DNA from: an uncultured Acidobacteriia bacterium
GTDB lineage: Bacteria; Acidobacteriota; Terriglobia; Bryobacterales; Bryobacteraceae
Reading direction: 5' to 3'
Assembly: GCA_903892565.1 (NCBI GenBank)
Contig: CAITIX010000280.1
Coordinates: 1 to 48,984 of the forward strand
DNA: 48,984 nt
In this document: in pieces, positions 18,515-27,370 of the stretch
Layout of the letters: the number at the start of each line of letters is the position of its first letter
Position numbering within the stretch: position 1 is the stretch's first letter
Translations under genes and position numbers: made by a program
Notes under the pieces: model-generated
Told to the model about the DNA's origin: nothing
Database searches by the model: none
Seen by the model: the letters and a program-made list of their open reading frames with translations, nothing else

Positions 18515-20600
18515 CGGTCTGCGTGCCGTCCACATAGCCGATGTATTCGGCGCCCTGCATCGCGGCCAGCGTTTTATTGCCGGTCTTGCCTAAATCTACC
18601 GCGCGTTCCGTGGCACCGTCGGCCCGGCGCGCCGAGAGCGCCCGAACATTCAACTCCACGCCGTTGCCGGTCGCCTTGCTCAACGTGAAGCTCAGCTTCG
18701 CGCCACCCACGACCAGGAATTTCTTCTTCTTCGCGGTTTCCGAAATTTCCCCGTTGACCGTTGCTCCCTTGGCGAGCACGACCACGCCACCGACCTTAAA
18801 ATCCTCTTCCATCGTAAACTTCACGGGAACCCCAAGATCGACGGTCGCGGGGATATCCTGGCCCAGGATCATGCGAAAAGGTGTCGCGTCCTGAACGGTA
18901 ACTGGTGTTGCTTGCACCTTCGGCATTGGAGCCTGAATCGGGGCCGGAGGCGGGGCTGCGGCAACGGTCGGCGGTAACGGTTCTGGAACAACCGCAGGTG
19001 CCGGCGCCGGCGTCGAAGTTGCTGCAGTAGCGCTTGTCCCGCCTGGCGCTGGGGTCGCTTGCTTGGTCCCAGGTTTAGCCGGAGCCGCCGCCGCCACAGG
19101 CGGCGCTGCTTTCTTAGGATTGCGCATTTGATCAATGACCAGCGGCGGCACGCCGCCCTTGCTCAACCGGATCAGTTCATTCGTCGACAGGTCGAACTTC
19201 GTGATTTGTGCCTCGCGGATATGATCCAGAATGACAGTGGTCGGGACTTTCCCCTGCACCAAATCGATGATGGAATCATTCGTGACAGTTTGGCTCGCCA
19301 ATTCCGCGGCATGCGCCTCTTCGGCAGCCTTGTCCGCAGCCGCTTGTTGTGCGGCCTGTTGTTCGGCAGCGGCCTGTTGCGCCGCTTGTTCGGCAGCAGC
19401 TTTCTGCGCCGCCTGCTGTTTCATGTAAAGACCGCCGCCACCCGCGGCCAGCAACAGCACCACGCCTACCGCGATGGCGACCATCGAATTCGATTTCTTC
19501 GCACCGGCTGTCGTCGCACCGGAAACGACCGCATCCGGGCCGTTCGTCACGGCCGAAGCAGGAAGATTTATTGCCGAACCAGGAGGAGTTACAGCCGAAC
19601 CAGGAGCATTTACAGCCGAGCCCGGAGACCTTACGCCAGACGCGACGCTCCCCTGACCCACGCCGATTGCCGAACGCGGCGACGAACTGATGCTCGAGGG
19701 CGGAACGGCGAGTCGGGTACCGTACAACGTTCCGGAATCCGATTCGCGCTTCAGCATCGCGAGAGCCGCCTGCACGTCGCGCATCGTTTGTAAGCGATCG
19801 TCCGGAAGTTTCCTCAGGCACTGATGAATAATTTCTTCAAGCTGCGGCGGCACATCCGGCGCGACCTCGATCATGGGCTTCACGTCGTCGCGCAAAATCG
19901 CGGAGAGTGTCGACAGGCTTGACTCGCCCTCGAACGCTCGCAGCCCCGTGAGCATTTCGTAGAACACCGCACCAAACGAAAAAATATCGGAGCGCGTGTC
20001 GATCTTCTTGCCCTGCGCTTGTTCCGGCGACATGTAGCTCACGGTCCCCAGAATGGATCCTTCGACGGTCAACGGAGTAGTGGCCGCGATGGTCTCCGCA
20101 TCCTCTCCGATACTGGTCATCCCGCCTTGGTCGGTAAGCTTGGCGAGCCCGAAATCCAATACTTTTACGAGGCCAGACTCCGTCACCATGACGTTGGCCG
20201 GCTTCAGATCGCGATGCACGATTCCCGCCGCATGCGCGGCATGCAGCGCGTCGGACATTTGCAAGCCGTACTTCAGCGCCTGCGGCACGCGCAGGCCGCC
20301 TTTCGGAATAAGGTCGTTGAGCGTTCGCCCTGCGACGTATTCCATCACCATGAATTCGGTGTCGCCTTCCGAAACAATGTCGTGAATCGTGATGATGTTG
20401 GGGTGGTTTAGGCCTGAGGCCGCTTGCGCTTCCTGCAGAAAACGCCGACGCCGCTCCGGATCGCCGGATTTCGCGCTCGGGAGAACCTTGATCGCGACGA
20501 TTCGGCCCAAGCGAGTGTCCTGGGCTTTGTAGATTTCGCCCATGCCTCCGGCACCCAGCTTTTCAAGGAATTGATATTGACCAACCTTGCGGCCTACCAT
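18498..20600 (-). CDS. Membrane Ser/Thr protein kinase (PknB-like) with extracytoplasmic C-terminal domains
   Basis: A 700-aa transmembrane Hanks-type kinase. The kinase domain (about residues 8-270) has the glycine loop GAGGMGEIYKA, K38 for ATP, HRDLKPAN with catalytic D131, DFG at 149-151, and GTVSYMSPEQA. A low-complexity linker with repeated PGSAV-type units (about 310-360) precedes one membrane helix (~371-392). Next comes an Ala/Gln/Glu-rich helical stretch (~393-436), then a ~55-residue helical domain (NDSIIDLVQGKVPTTVILDH...KFDLSTNELIRLSKGG) resembling the SHOCT-like repeats common in acidobacterial proteins. After a Pro/Ala linker, the C-terminal ~135 residues form a beta-rich domain (VDLGVPVKFTMEEDFKVGG). 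ATG at 20600 has GGAG 4 nt upstream. Confidence 0.88.
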   Translation of the reverse strand: MVGRKVGQYQFLEKLGAGGMGEIYKAQDTRLGRIVAIKVLPSAKSGDPERRRRFLQEAQAASGLNHPNIITIHDIVSEGDTEFMVMEYVAGRTLNDLIPKGGLRVPQALKYGLQMSDALHAAHAAGIVHRDLKPANVMVTESGLVKVLDFGLAKLTDQGGMTSIGEDAETIAATTPLTVEGSILGTVSYMSPEQAQGKKIDTRSDIFSFGAVFYEMLTGLRAFEGESSLSTLSAILRDDVKPMIEVAPDVPPQLEEIIHQCLRKLPDDRLQTMRDVQAALAMLKRESDSGTLYGTRLAVPPSSISSSPRSAIGVGQGSVASGVRSPGSAVNAPGSAVTPPGSAINLPASAVTNGPDAVVSGATTAGAKKSNSMVAIAVGVVLLLAAGGGGLYMKQQAAQKAAAEQAAQQAAAEQQAAQQAAADKAAEEAHAAELASQTVTNDSIIDLVQGKVPTTVILDHIREAQITKFDLSTNELIRLSKGGVPPLVIDQMRNPKKAAPPVAAAAPAKPGTKQATPAPGGTSATAATSTPAPAPAVVPEPLPPTVAAAPPPAPIQAPMPKVQATPVTVQDATPFRMILGQDIPATVDLGVPVKFTMEEDFKVGGVVVLAKGATVNGEISETAKKKKFLVVGGAKLSFTLSKATGNGVELNVRALSARRADGATERAVDLGKTGNKTLAAMQGAEYIGYVDGTQTVNVPK
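19555..19650. repeat. Degenerate in-frame tandem repeat in the kinase linker
   Basis: About four copies of a unit near 24 bp, built on GCCGAACCAGGAG followed by a few variable bases and TTACA, occur on the plus strand. On the coding (minus) strand they encode repeated (A/S)PGSA(V/I) units between the kinase domain and the membrane helix. Repeat number probably varies between strains and alters linker length. Confidence 0.6.
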
Positions 20601-20718
20601 AACGCTCCGCCTCCGGAATCTCCCTAGTTTGCCACATTTGGAGGGCCCAGGGAATCCCCCGTCGCCCTCTCCGTTCTACGGCAAAGGATAGTAAACTTGG
20701 GAACCAGAGGAACCGGGC

Positions 20719-22383
20719 ATGAAAAAGATTTTGGGGATTCTGGCCGTCATCGTAGTAGTCCTGCTCGGCGTCGTTGTGGCGCTGCCATTTCTGATCGATC
20801 CCAACCAATTCCGTCCCCGCTTGGAGGCCGAACTCGGCAAAGCACTCGGGCGCGAAGTGAAAATGGGAGACCTCAAACTCGCCTTGCTATCCGGGTCCGT
20901 AACGGCCGCCGATTTGTCGATCTCCGACGATCCCGCGTTCAGCAAGACCACGTTTCTAACGGCCAAATCGTTGGGCGTGGGCGTAGACCTGAAAGAGCTG
21001 ATTGTTTCGAAGAAGCTCATCGTCAATAGCATTGAGATACAGGAACCCGACATCGCGCTCATCCAGAGCGCGTCCGGTACTTGGAATTTCTCGAGCCTGG
21101 GCGCCGCGTCCACTGCCGCAAAGCCTGCCGAGCCGCCATCGTCTACCGCTCCGCCGGATCTATCGGTGAAGCTGCTCAAAATTGTCAACGGACGCGTCAG
21201 TCTGCAGCGCGGGAAATCCAAGCCCCAGGCACTCGAGAAAGTGAACATTGGGGTGACGGATTTTGCGGCCCATTCCGCGTTCCCCTTCACGTTTTCTGCC
21301 GGCGTGCAAGGCGGAGGACAAGTCACCATGGATGGCACGGCCGGTCCTATCGACACCACGGACGCCGCCCTCACGCCGTTCACTGCAAATTTGACGGTCG
21401 ACAAACTGGACGTCGTGCACACTGGATTCGTCGCGGCCAGCACCGGATTCGCAGGGCTCATCTCCGTCAAAGGGACGGTCACTGCCGCAGCCAACAAGTT
21501 CGACACCAAGGGCGACATCAAGGCCGAACAGCTGAAGCTGGCAAAGAACGGAAAGCCCGCGAAAATTCCGGTGGATTTCAATTTCGCAATGGCGTACAAC
21601 GCTTCCACTCACGCCGGAACGCTCAGCCATGGCGATGTTCACGTCGGCAAGGCGCAGGCATCCTTGACGGGTTCCTACGCGCTGAAAGAGACCGAAACGT
21701 TGCTGGACATGAAGCTGGCGGCTCCTGGCATGGAAATCGATCAGCTCACGGAAATGTTGCCCGCGCTCGCCGTGGAATTGCCCATGGGATCCTCGCTCCA
21801 CGGAGGAAAGTTGATCGCGAATTTCACGGTTGTTGGTCCTGCCGACAAGCTCGATATCAAGGGTGCGCTTGCCATAAAGGGCACGCGCCTGGAGAATTTC
21901 GACTTGGGCTCCAAGATGACCACCGTGGCGAAGATCGCTGGTATCAAGCTAAGCCCCAATACGGACTTCGAAAACATCAGTTCCGACGTGCGCTCCAATC
22001 CGCAGGGCACGGAGTTGCCGAATATTTCCGTCATCGCCACAGATCTTGGCGAGATTTCCGGCGCAGGCACCATCAGCCCCACGAACATCCTGGATTTCAA
22101 ACTGCACGCGAAACTGAAAGCCGGCGGGATGTTTTCGGCAATGGCCTCGAATGTCCCCTTCAGCATTCAAGGACCTGCCACCAATCCGAAATTCATACCG
22201 GACATAAAGGGCGCCGTTGGCAATGGGATAAAGACTCTGGTCCAAGATCCCGCGGCAATGGGCAAAGCGATCGACCAGGTGAAAGCCTTGAAAGACTCGC
22301 CCGCGGATATGGGCAAAGCAGCGACCGGCATCATGAATATGTTCAAGAAGAAGCCGGCTACCGACGGCGCCCCTGCGAACTGA
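20719..22383 (+). CDS. AsmA family protein
   Basis: A 554-aa envelope protein. One N-terminal signal anchor (about residues 3-24, ILAVIVVVLLGVVVALPFL) leads into the AsmA signature IDPNQFRPRLEAELGKALGREVKMGDLKL. A long periplasmic beta-rich region follows, with the C-terminal repeat typical of AsmA (ISGAGTISPTNILDFKLHAK). AsmA-like proteins are thought to help move phospholipid across the periplasm or to affect outer-membrane assembly. The role of this one is not known. ATG at 20719 has AGAGGA about 9 nt upstream, and TAAACT at 20691-20696 could be the -10 box. The kinase gene is divergent, with 118 bp between the two. Confidence 0.82.
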   Translation: MKKILGILAVIVVVLLGVVVALPFLIDPNQFRPRLEAELGKALGREVKMGDLKLALLSGSVTAADLSISDDPAFSKTTFLTAKSLGVGVDLKELIVSKKLIVNSIEIQEPDIALIQSASGTWNFSSLGAASTAAKPAEPPSSTAPPDLSVKLLKIVNGRVSLQRGKSKPQALEKVNIGVTDFAAHSAFPFTFSAGVQGGGQVTMDGTAGPIDTTDAALTPFTANLTVDKLDVVHTGFVAASTGFAGLISVKGTVTAAANKFDTKGDIKAEQLKLAKNGKPAKIPVDFNFAMAYNASTHAGTLSHGDVHVGKAQASLTGSYALKETETLLDMKLAAPGMEIDQLTEMLPALAVELPMGSSLHGGKLIANFTVVGPADKLDIKGALAIKGTRLENFDLGSKMTTVAKIAGIKLSPNTDFENISSDVRSNPQGTELPNISVIATDLGEISGAGTISPTNILDFKLHAKLKAGGMFSAMASNVPFSIQGPATNPKFIPDIKGAVGNGIKTLVQDPAAMGKAIDQVKALKDSPADMGKAATGIMNMFKKKPATDGAPAN

Positions 22384-22396
22384 AGCGAGACGCTTG

Positions 22397-23785
22397 GTGA
22401 ATCCTACAGACGCTGCATCCTTTCAGACGGTTCGCACACAGAAGACGATCCTAGGCCATCCAGCCGGGCTGTTCGTGCTGTTCTTTACCGAAATGTGGGA
22501 GCGCTTCTCCTACTACGGCATGCGCGCGCTGCTCGTGCTGTACATGGTGAATCGCCTGATCGATGGCGTCCACAGCGGCGCGATTCACGTCGTCGGATTC
22601 CTCGGGCTGCAGCACGCCATTGAAAGCGTCTTCGGACCACTCAACGTCCAGCCGCTGGCCTCACAGATTTACGGTCTATACACAGCGTTCGTCTATTTCA
22701 CTCCGTTCTTCGGCGGCATGCTGGCGGATCGCGTGCTGGGGCAACGCAAGACTGTCGTGGTCGGCGGCATCCTCATGGCGATCGGCCAATTCCTGCTCGC
22801 AACGGAGACCTTGTTCCTGTTCGGCCTGCTCTTCCTGATCGTCGGGAACGGCTGCTTTAAGCCGAATATTTCGACGCAAGTCGGCAGCCTGTATCCGCCC
22901 GGCGATCCGCGCCGCGACCGCGCGTTTACGATCTTCTACATGGGCGTGAATCTCGGCGCCTTCTTCTCGCCGCTGGTGTGCGGAACGCTTGGACAGGTCT
23001 ACGGCTGGGGCTACGGCTTTGCTGCCGCCGGCGTCGGCATGATCGCGGGATTGATCTTCTACGTGTCCATGGGCCGCTATCTTGCGGAAGATCGCCTCGC
23101 GCGCTCGAAGCAGACAACACGGGAGAAGACGCCGATCACAGCGCAACAATGGCAGGGCATCTTCGGCCTGATTGCGCTGATTGTGCTCAATATTATTTTC
23201 TGGGGCGTTTACGAGCAGCAGGGCAACACCGTCCAGATCTTCGCCGATCGCAACACGGACTGGCACCTGTTCGGATGGGAGCTGCCTTCCACCTGGTTCC
23301 AGGCCGTCAATCCGATGTTCATCTTCCTGCTGACGCCGTTCCTCAATATGTTCTGGGGATGGCAATCGGCGCGCGGCAAGGAACCGGCCAGCGTTTCGAA
23401 AATGGCCCTGGGATGCATCCTCCTGGGCCTTGGATTTCTCCCGCTGATGTACATCACGAAGGGCCTCGGAGACACGCAGAAGATCAGTTTCTTGTGGCTA
23501 GTCGGCAGTACGTTGCTCTATACCGTAGGCGAGCTCTACTTATCGCCCGTGGGGCTTTCGCTGGTCACCAAAGTCGCTCCGCCGCAGCTCGTCAGCATGA
23601 TGATGGGCATGTGGTACATGTCGAACTTTTTTGGCAATTATCTGACGGGCTATCTGGGAACGTTTTACGAAAAGATGTCGCGCGATTCGTTCTTCCTGCT
23701 ACTCGGCGCACTGGCCGTGGGCGCCGGACTCGCAATGTTCGCGCTCAACAAGCCCTTGCAAAAGGCCGTCGGCAAGGACGCCTGA
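22397..23785 (+). CDS. POT/PTR2 family proton-coupled peptide transporter
   Basis: A 462-aa inner-membrane MFS-fold transporter for di- and tripeptides, driven by protons. The proton-coupling motif in TM1 is EMWERFSYYGMRALLVLYM (ExxERFxYY). PTR signature 1 is FFGGMLADRVLGQRKTVV and signature 2 is FYMGVNLGAFFSPL. About 12-14 hydrophobic segments are visible, and NPMFIFLLTPFL is typical of TM7. The start is uncertain: GTG at 22397 is preferred, but TTG at 22394 is one codon upstream. The gene follows the AsmA gene after about 13 nt. Confidence 0.92.
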   Translation: MNPTDAASFQTVRTQKTILGHPAGLFVLFFTEMWERFSYYGMRALLVLYMVNRLIDGVHSGAIHVVGFLGLQHAIESVFGPLNVQPLASQIYGLYTAFVYFTPFFGGMLADRVLGQRKTVVVGGILMAIGQFLLATETLFLFGLLFLIVGNGCFKPNISTQVGSLYPPGDPRRDRAFTIFYMGVNLGAFFSPLVCGTLGQVYGWGYGFAAAGVGMIAGLIFYVSMGRYLAEDRLARSKQTTREKTPITAQQWQGIFGLIALIVLNIIFWGVYEQQGNTVQIFADRNTDWHLFGWELPSTWFQAVNPMFIFLLTPFLNMFWGWQSARGKEPASVSKMALGCILLGLGFLPLMYITKGLGDTQKISFLWLVGSTLLYTVGELYLSPVGLSLVTKVAPPQLVSMMMGMWYMSNFFGNYLTGYLGTFYEKMSRDSFFLLLGALAVGAGLAMFALNKPLQKAVGKDA

Positions 23786-23851
23786 CCGCGTGACGACCAT
23801 CCTCAATTTGAAAACCGGCATCGGCGTGAAGACCGGCACATCGGACCCGAG

Positions 23852-23870
23852 CCGCGACCACAGGGAGCGG
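23852..23870. repeat. REP-like intergenic hairpin, copy 1
   Basis: CCGCGACC, then ACA, then GGGAGCGG. The outer CCGC/GCGG and inner CC/GG pairs flank a tandem G-A/A-G mismatch. A near-identical element lies at 48401-48420 with loop GTCA. Both are intergenic, in the same orientation, and downstream of a plus-strand gene, so they look like members of a small repeat family. Confidence 0.6.
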
Positions 23871-23943
23871 TCCAGCGCCAATGTTTTCACGCACACTCGC
23901 GAACCCGGGGATCCAAAACTGGAAATCGCGTCCCGTAGACTCG

Positions 23944-23974
23944 TATAATTATTCATATTGGTGAATAAATAACC
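23944..23974 (+). promoter_or_regulatory. argC promoter with overlapping palindrome resembling an ARG box
   Basis: TATAAT at 23944-23949 is a consensus -10 box. Overlapping its last base, TTATTCA (23949-23955) is inverted as TGAATAA (23962-23968) around a 6-bp spacer. The TGAAT core resembles ArgR/AhrC binding sites. It covers the expected transcription start, a good place for arginine repression. Regulator identity is inferred. Confidence 0.6.
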
Positions 23975-24979
23975 ATGCGTACCCCCATCGGCATTGTCGG
24001 ATTCCGCGGCTACAGCGGAGCGGAACTCATCACGATCCTCGAGCGGCATCCCCATGCCGAGCCCGTGCTCCTGGAGCACCGCGAATCGGATGACAAACCG
24101 AGGCCCTTGGGGCATCCGAGCCCGCGCCGTGTCGCGCTGACGCCTGAGGCAGTTCGCGCCGAAGGCCTGGCCGCCGTGTTCCTGGCCACGCCTCCCGAGG
24201 TTTCCATCGATCTCACGCCAGAACTGCTGAAGGTCGGCACCAAGGTCATCGATCTTAGCGGTGCCTTCCGGCTCGGAACCGTGGAAAACTACAAGCGCTG
24301 GTATAAGGAAGCCCATGCGCAGCCCGAACTACTGGCCGAGGCCGTGTATAGCGTCCCCGAACTCCACCGGTCCCGCGTCCCTGGCTCCCGCCTGATTTCC
24401 AACCCCGGTTGCTATCCCACCGCGGCGAATTTGGCGATCAAGCCGTTGATCGACGCGGGAGTGGTGGTGCGCGAAGCCGGCATCATTTGCGACGCCAAGA
24501 GCGGCGTTAGCGGAGCGGGCCGCAAGCCGTCGCTCAAAACAAGCTTTTGCGAGGTCACCGAGAACTTCTCGGCCTACTCCATCCTGGAACATCGCCATGT
24601 ACCCGAAGTCCTCCGCACGTCAGGAATCGAAGAAAGCGAATTCAGCTTTACCGCCCACTTGATTCCCGTAGACCGCGGCATCCTGGAAACCATCTATTTC
24701 CGGGCCAAGGGGCTGGGATCCGTCGAAGATCTGCTGGCCATCTACCAGAAGGCCTACGCCAACGAGCCGTTCGTTCGCTTGTATCCCGCGAAACAAGTGC
24801 CGGATTTACTGGCTGTCGCGCGTACGAATTTTTGCGATATTGGCGTCAATTACGATCCCAAAACCGGACGCGGCGTCGTCGTCTCCGCCATTGACAATCT
24901 CGTGAAGGGTGCCGCCGGTCAGGCCATGCAGAACATGAACCTCGTGCTCGGATACGCTGAAACGGCCGGGCTGCTCTAA
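23975..24979 (+). CDS. argC: N-acetyl-gamma-glutamyl-phosphate reductase
   Basis: Reduces N-acetylglutamyl phosphate to the semialdehyde, the third step of arginine synthesis. The 334-aa protein starts with the Rossmann motif IGIVGFRGYSGAELI and carries the active-site SNPGCYPTAANL with catalytic C146. GRKPSL and HRHVPEV are also typical. It runs the step after ArgB, which is encoded 26 nt downstream. ATG at 23975 follows a consensus TATAAT and the palindrome described above, with no strong Shine-Dalgarno sequence. argC-argB is a common arginine operon core; other arg genes are not in the window. Confidence 0.94.
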   Translation: MRTPIGIVGFRGYSGAELITILERHPHAEPVLLEHRESDDKPRPLGHPSPRRVALTPEAVRAEGLAAVFLATPPEVSIDLTPELLKVGTKVIDLSGAFRLGTVENYKRWYKEAHAQPELLAEAVYSVPELHRSRVPGSRLISNPGCYPTAANLAIKPLIDAGVVVREAGIICDAKSGVSGAGRKPSLKTSFCEVTENFSAYSILEHRHVPEVLRTSGIEESEFSFTAHLIPVDRGILETIYFRAKGLGSVEDLLAIYQKAYANEPFVRLYPAKQVPDLLAVARTNFCDIGVNYDPKTGRGVVVSAIDNLVKGAAGQAMQNMNLVLGYAETAGLL

Positions 24980-25005
24980 AACACCACCAATTAAAGGAAC
25001 GATTC

Positions 25006-25776
25006 GTGAAAATCCTCATCAAACTGGGCGGTACACTCCTGGACGCAGCCGATACTCGGGAAAGTCTGACGCGTGACATAACGGCCTTGGCACGCAATGA
25101 GGAAGTCGTCGTCGTGCACGGCGGCGGCAAGCAAATGACTCGATTTCTGGCCGAGCGCGGCGTCGAAAGCCAGTTCATCAACGGACTCCGTGTCACCACG
25201 CCCGACGTGATTGACGCCGTTGTAAAAGTATTCGCCGGTAGCGTTAACGCGCAATTAGTCACGGCTTTTCGTGTCGCCGGAGCACAGCCCGTAGGCTTGA
25301 GTGGCTTGAGCGCAGGCCTTGTGGATGCTGTCCAACTCGACCCCAAACTTGGGCAAGTGGGTAAGCCTGTACATTCCGACGGTCGGCTTCTGAACGTCCT
25401 TGTGGAATCCCAGTACCTACCCGTGGTGGCCTGCGTTGCGGGCGACGCAATGGGTGCGATTTACAACGTAAATGGCGATCAAATGGCCGTCGCCTGTGCT
25501 GTAGGATTTAACGCACAGGCGCTTGTATTTTTGACCGACGTCGAAGGAGTCATGGACCAGTCCAAGACGATCTTCCCAAAGTTAACCGCTGCCCAAGCCA
25601 GGCAATTAATTCAGGACGGCATAGCCACCGGAGGCATGCAGGCCAAGCTGGAAGCTGCATTATCCGCACTAGACCAAGGTATCGGTCAAGTACTGATCGC
25701 TCCCGGCGCTCGCCCCGGAATTATCCGATCCCTCGCCGCCGGCGAGCTCATCGGAACCAAAATGGTCCTCCAATAA
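25006..25776 (+). CDS. argB: Acetylglutamate kinase
   Basis: Phosphorylates N-acetylglutamate with ATP, the second step of arginine synthesis and often the feedback-controlled one. The 256-aa amino-acid-kinase fold begins MKILIKLGGTLLD, with VVVHGGGKQMTRFL for the phosphate loop. NVNGDQMAVACAVGF and LTDVEGVMD follow in the nucleotide-binding half. The C-terminal ATGGMQAKLEAA is typical. GTG at 25006 has AAAGGA about 8 nt upstream. At 256 aa it lacks the N-terminal helix that arginine-inhibited forms often have, so it may be the arginine-insensitive short type (inference). Confidence 0.93.
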   Translation: MKILIKLGGTLLDAADTRESLTRDITALARNEEVVVVHGGGKQMTRFLAERGVESQFINGLRVTTPDVIDAVVKVFAGSVNAQLVTAFRVAGAQPVGLSGLSAGLVDAVQLDPKLGQVGKPVHSDGRLLNVLVESQYLPVVACVAGDAMGAIYNVNGDQMAVACAVGFNAQALVFLTDVEGVMDQSKTIFPKLTAAQARQLIQDGIATGGMQAKLEAALSALDQGIGQVLIAPGARPGIIRSLAAGELIGTKMVLQ

Positions 25777-25823
25777 ATACCCTTCATTTAAAAAATGTTC
25801 TGGTGTTTCTGAGATCATTTAGG

Positions 25824-25970
25824 CATAATATCCGCTACTAATCCGAGGATGACCAGGAACTGCTGGTCCTTATTCTCGTTCGTACTTGTATCCACACGGG
25901 TCGCGAGTACTGCCCGAAATTGAAATGCGTTGAGCGCTAGCACGTTAGGTGCGCCAAGGATGGTACATCA
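25824..25970 (+). promoter_or_regulatory. Promoter and structured ~135-nt leader of the molybdopterin-binding gene
   Basis: CATAAT at 25824-25829 is a candidate -10 box. The leader then contains GACCAG (25851-25856) paired with CTGGTC (25863-25868). GTACTTG (25882-25888) pairs with CGAGTAC (25904-25910), with one wobble. GCGC pairs are possible around 25935-25955. AAGGA near 25955 is the ribosome binding site. A leader this long and structured could be regulatory, but it was not matched to a known riboswitch class. Confidence 0.4.
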
Positions 25971-26942
25971 ATGAGAGCTCAGACCGTAGACGTCCGGGAA
26001 TCGACCGGACGGATTCTCTGTTGCACGATTTTCCGCGCCGGTGGGCGCAAATTATTGGCTAAAGGACATGTCCTCAATGAGGAAGATGTCCGCCTTTTAG
26101 AAATCGAAGGATTAGGCCAGGTTTGGGTCACCGAGCTGGAGGATGGCGAAGTCGGAGAAGATGACGCCGTCCGGATGGCCGCCGCCGAAATTGGCTGCGG
26201 TTCCTTGGAAATTCGGCCCGCCGCCGGTGGCCGCGCCAACTTGCACACTACGGAGGACTCCAGCGTTCTGGTGGACGACGAGTTGCTAAAGCAGATCAAT
26301 TGCGCCGCCAACGTCGTCATTGCGACCTCTCCTAATTTCAGTTTTGCTCGCGCGGGACAAAGAATTGCCACGGTAAAGAGTGCTCCATTTGCCGTACCGC
26401 AACCGCAATTGGAGGCGTTAATCGGCATCCTAAAGGAACGCGGCCCCATTCTGCAGGCGCGACCTGTGCGCAGCCCCTCTGTGGCAATCCTTTATACGGA
26501 CGCGCAGCACGGAGATCGCGCTCGGACGATGTTCGAAGCGATCATGACGCAGCGACTGGAACGCCTGGGCACTTCCGCAACGTTCGCCCTATCCTGCACC
26601 GAAGAGGAAGAACCCGTCGCTCGCAGCCTGCAACACCTGTTACGCGCGAATCCTACAGTGGTTTTGGTGGCATCCACAACGGCTCCGGCAGGCCCGGAAG
26701 ACGTGATCGGCCGCGCGATGACCAGGATCGGCTGCCACCTGGAGCGCTTTCTCGCTCCCGTGGAGCCGGGAAATCTCTTCATGCTCGGTTATAAAGAGGA
26801 AGTGCCGATCATATCCGCGCCCGGTTGTTTCCGGTCGGCCAAGTCGAATGTAGTGGACTTGGTGCTGCCGCCCTTGCTGGCCCGCTATCGCATCTCCGGC
26901 TGGGAAATCGCGGGACTCGGGCATGGAGGCCTGCTGCACTAA
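25971..26942 (+). CDS. Molybdopterin-binding domain protein (MoeA/MoaB-like)
   Basis: A 323-aa cytosolic protein. The N-terminal ~100 residues (GRILCCTIFRAGGRKLLAKG...LNEEDVRLLEIEGL) resemble the domain preceding the MoCF fold in stand-alone molybdopterin-binding proteins. The C-terminal half (~168-310) has the MoCF-like layout: VAILYTD, then VLVASTTAPAGPEDVIGRAM, and APGCFRSAKSNVVDLVLP. It probably handles molybdopterin during cofactor maturation, perhaps with a nucleotidyltransferase encoded elsewhere. No other Mo-cofactor gene is in the window. ATG at 25971 has AAGGA about 11 nt upstream. It converges with the DUF423 gene, 6 bp apart. Confidence 0.75.
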   Translation: MRAQTVDVRESTGRILCCTIFRAGGRKLLAKGHVLNEEDVRLLEIEGLGQVWVTELEDGEVGEDDAVRMAAAEIGCGSLEIRPAAGGRANLHTTEDSSVLVDDELLKQINCAANVVIATSPNFSFARAGQRIATVKSAPFAVPQPQLEALIGILKERGPILQARPVRSPSVAILYTDAQHGDRARTMFEAIMTQRLERLGTSATFALSCTEEEEPVARSLQHLLRANPTVVLVASTTAPAGPEDVIGRAMTRIGCHLERFLAPVEPGNLFMLGYKEEVPIISAPGCFRSAKSNVVDLVLPPLLARYRISGWEIAGLGHGGLLH

Positions 26943-26948
26943 GCGTGT

Positions 26949-27320
26949 TTACTTCCTGGCCACGAGCCAATACGCCAGCAGCACCCACGCGGCAATAAAC
27001 GAGAGCCCGCCGAACGGCGTCACGGCGCCCAGGATCCTCTGCCCGCTCACTGCCAATATGTAGAGGCTGCCCGAAAACAGCAGGATTCCGGCGGCCAGCA
27101 GCCAGCACACCGTCGATGCTCGATTCTCCGAAATCGCGCCGGTGCGCGGCAGGATTGAGACGATCAACATTCCCAGCGCGTGAAGGAAATGGTACATCAC
27201 GCCCGTCTCGTAGACGCCCCGAGCATACGCATCCAAACGCCCTTGCAGCGCGTGTGCGCCGAACGCCCCGATGATGACGGCTAATGCCAGTGCGACCGCC
27301 GCGATTGCGCTCCAGTTCAT
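26949..27320 (-). CDS. DUF423 small membrane protein (YgdD/YwdK-like)
   Basis: A 123-aa inner-membrane protein with four hydrophobic segments. Family signatures are GAFGAHALQGRLDAYARGVY near the N-terminus, YHFLHALGML in the second segment, and AVTPFGGLSFIAAWVLLA at the C-terminus. Function is unknown across the family. ATG at 27320 begins MNWSAIAAVAL. It lies downstream of the TonB-dependent receptor on the same strand, after 50 nt, and could be read through from it. Confidence 0.85.
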   Translation of the reverse strand: MNWSAIAAVALALAVIIGAFGAHALQGRLDAYARGVYETGVMYHFLHALGMLIVSILPRTGAISENRASTVCWLLAAGILLFSGSLYILAVSGQRILGAVTPFGGLSFIAAWVLLAYWLVARK

Positions 27321-27370
27321 GCGTCCAACGTAACACGACCTAGCCTCGGCTTCGGCGGAGAATCGCGCCT

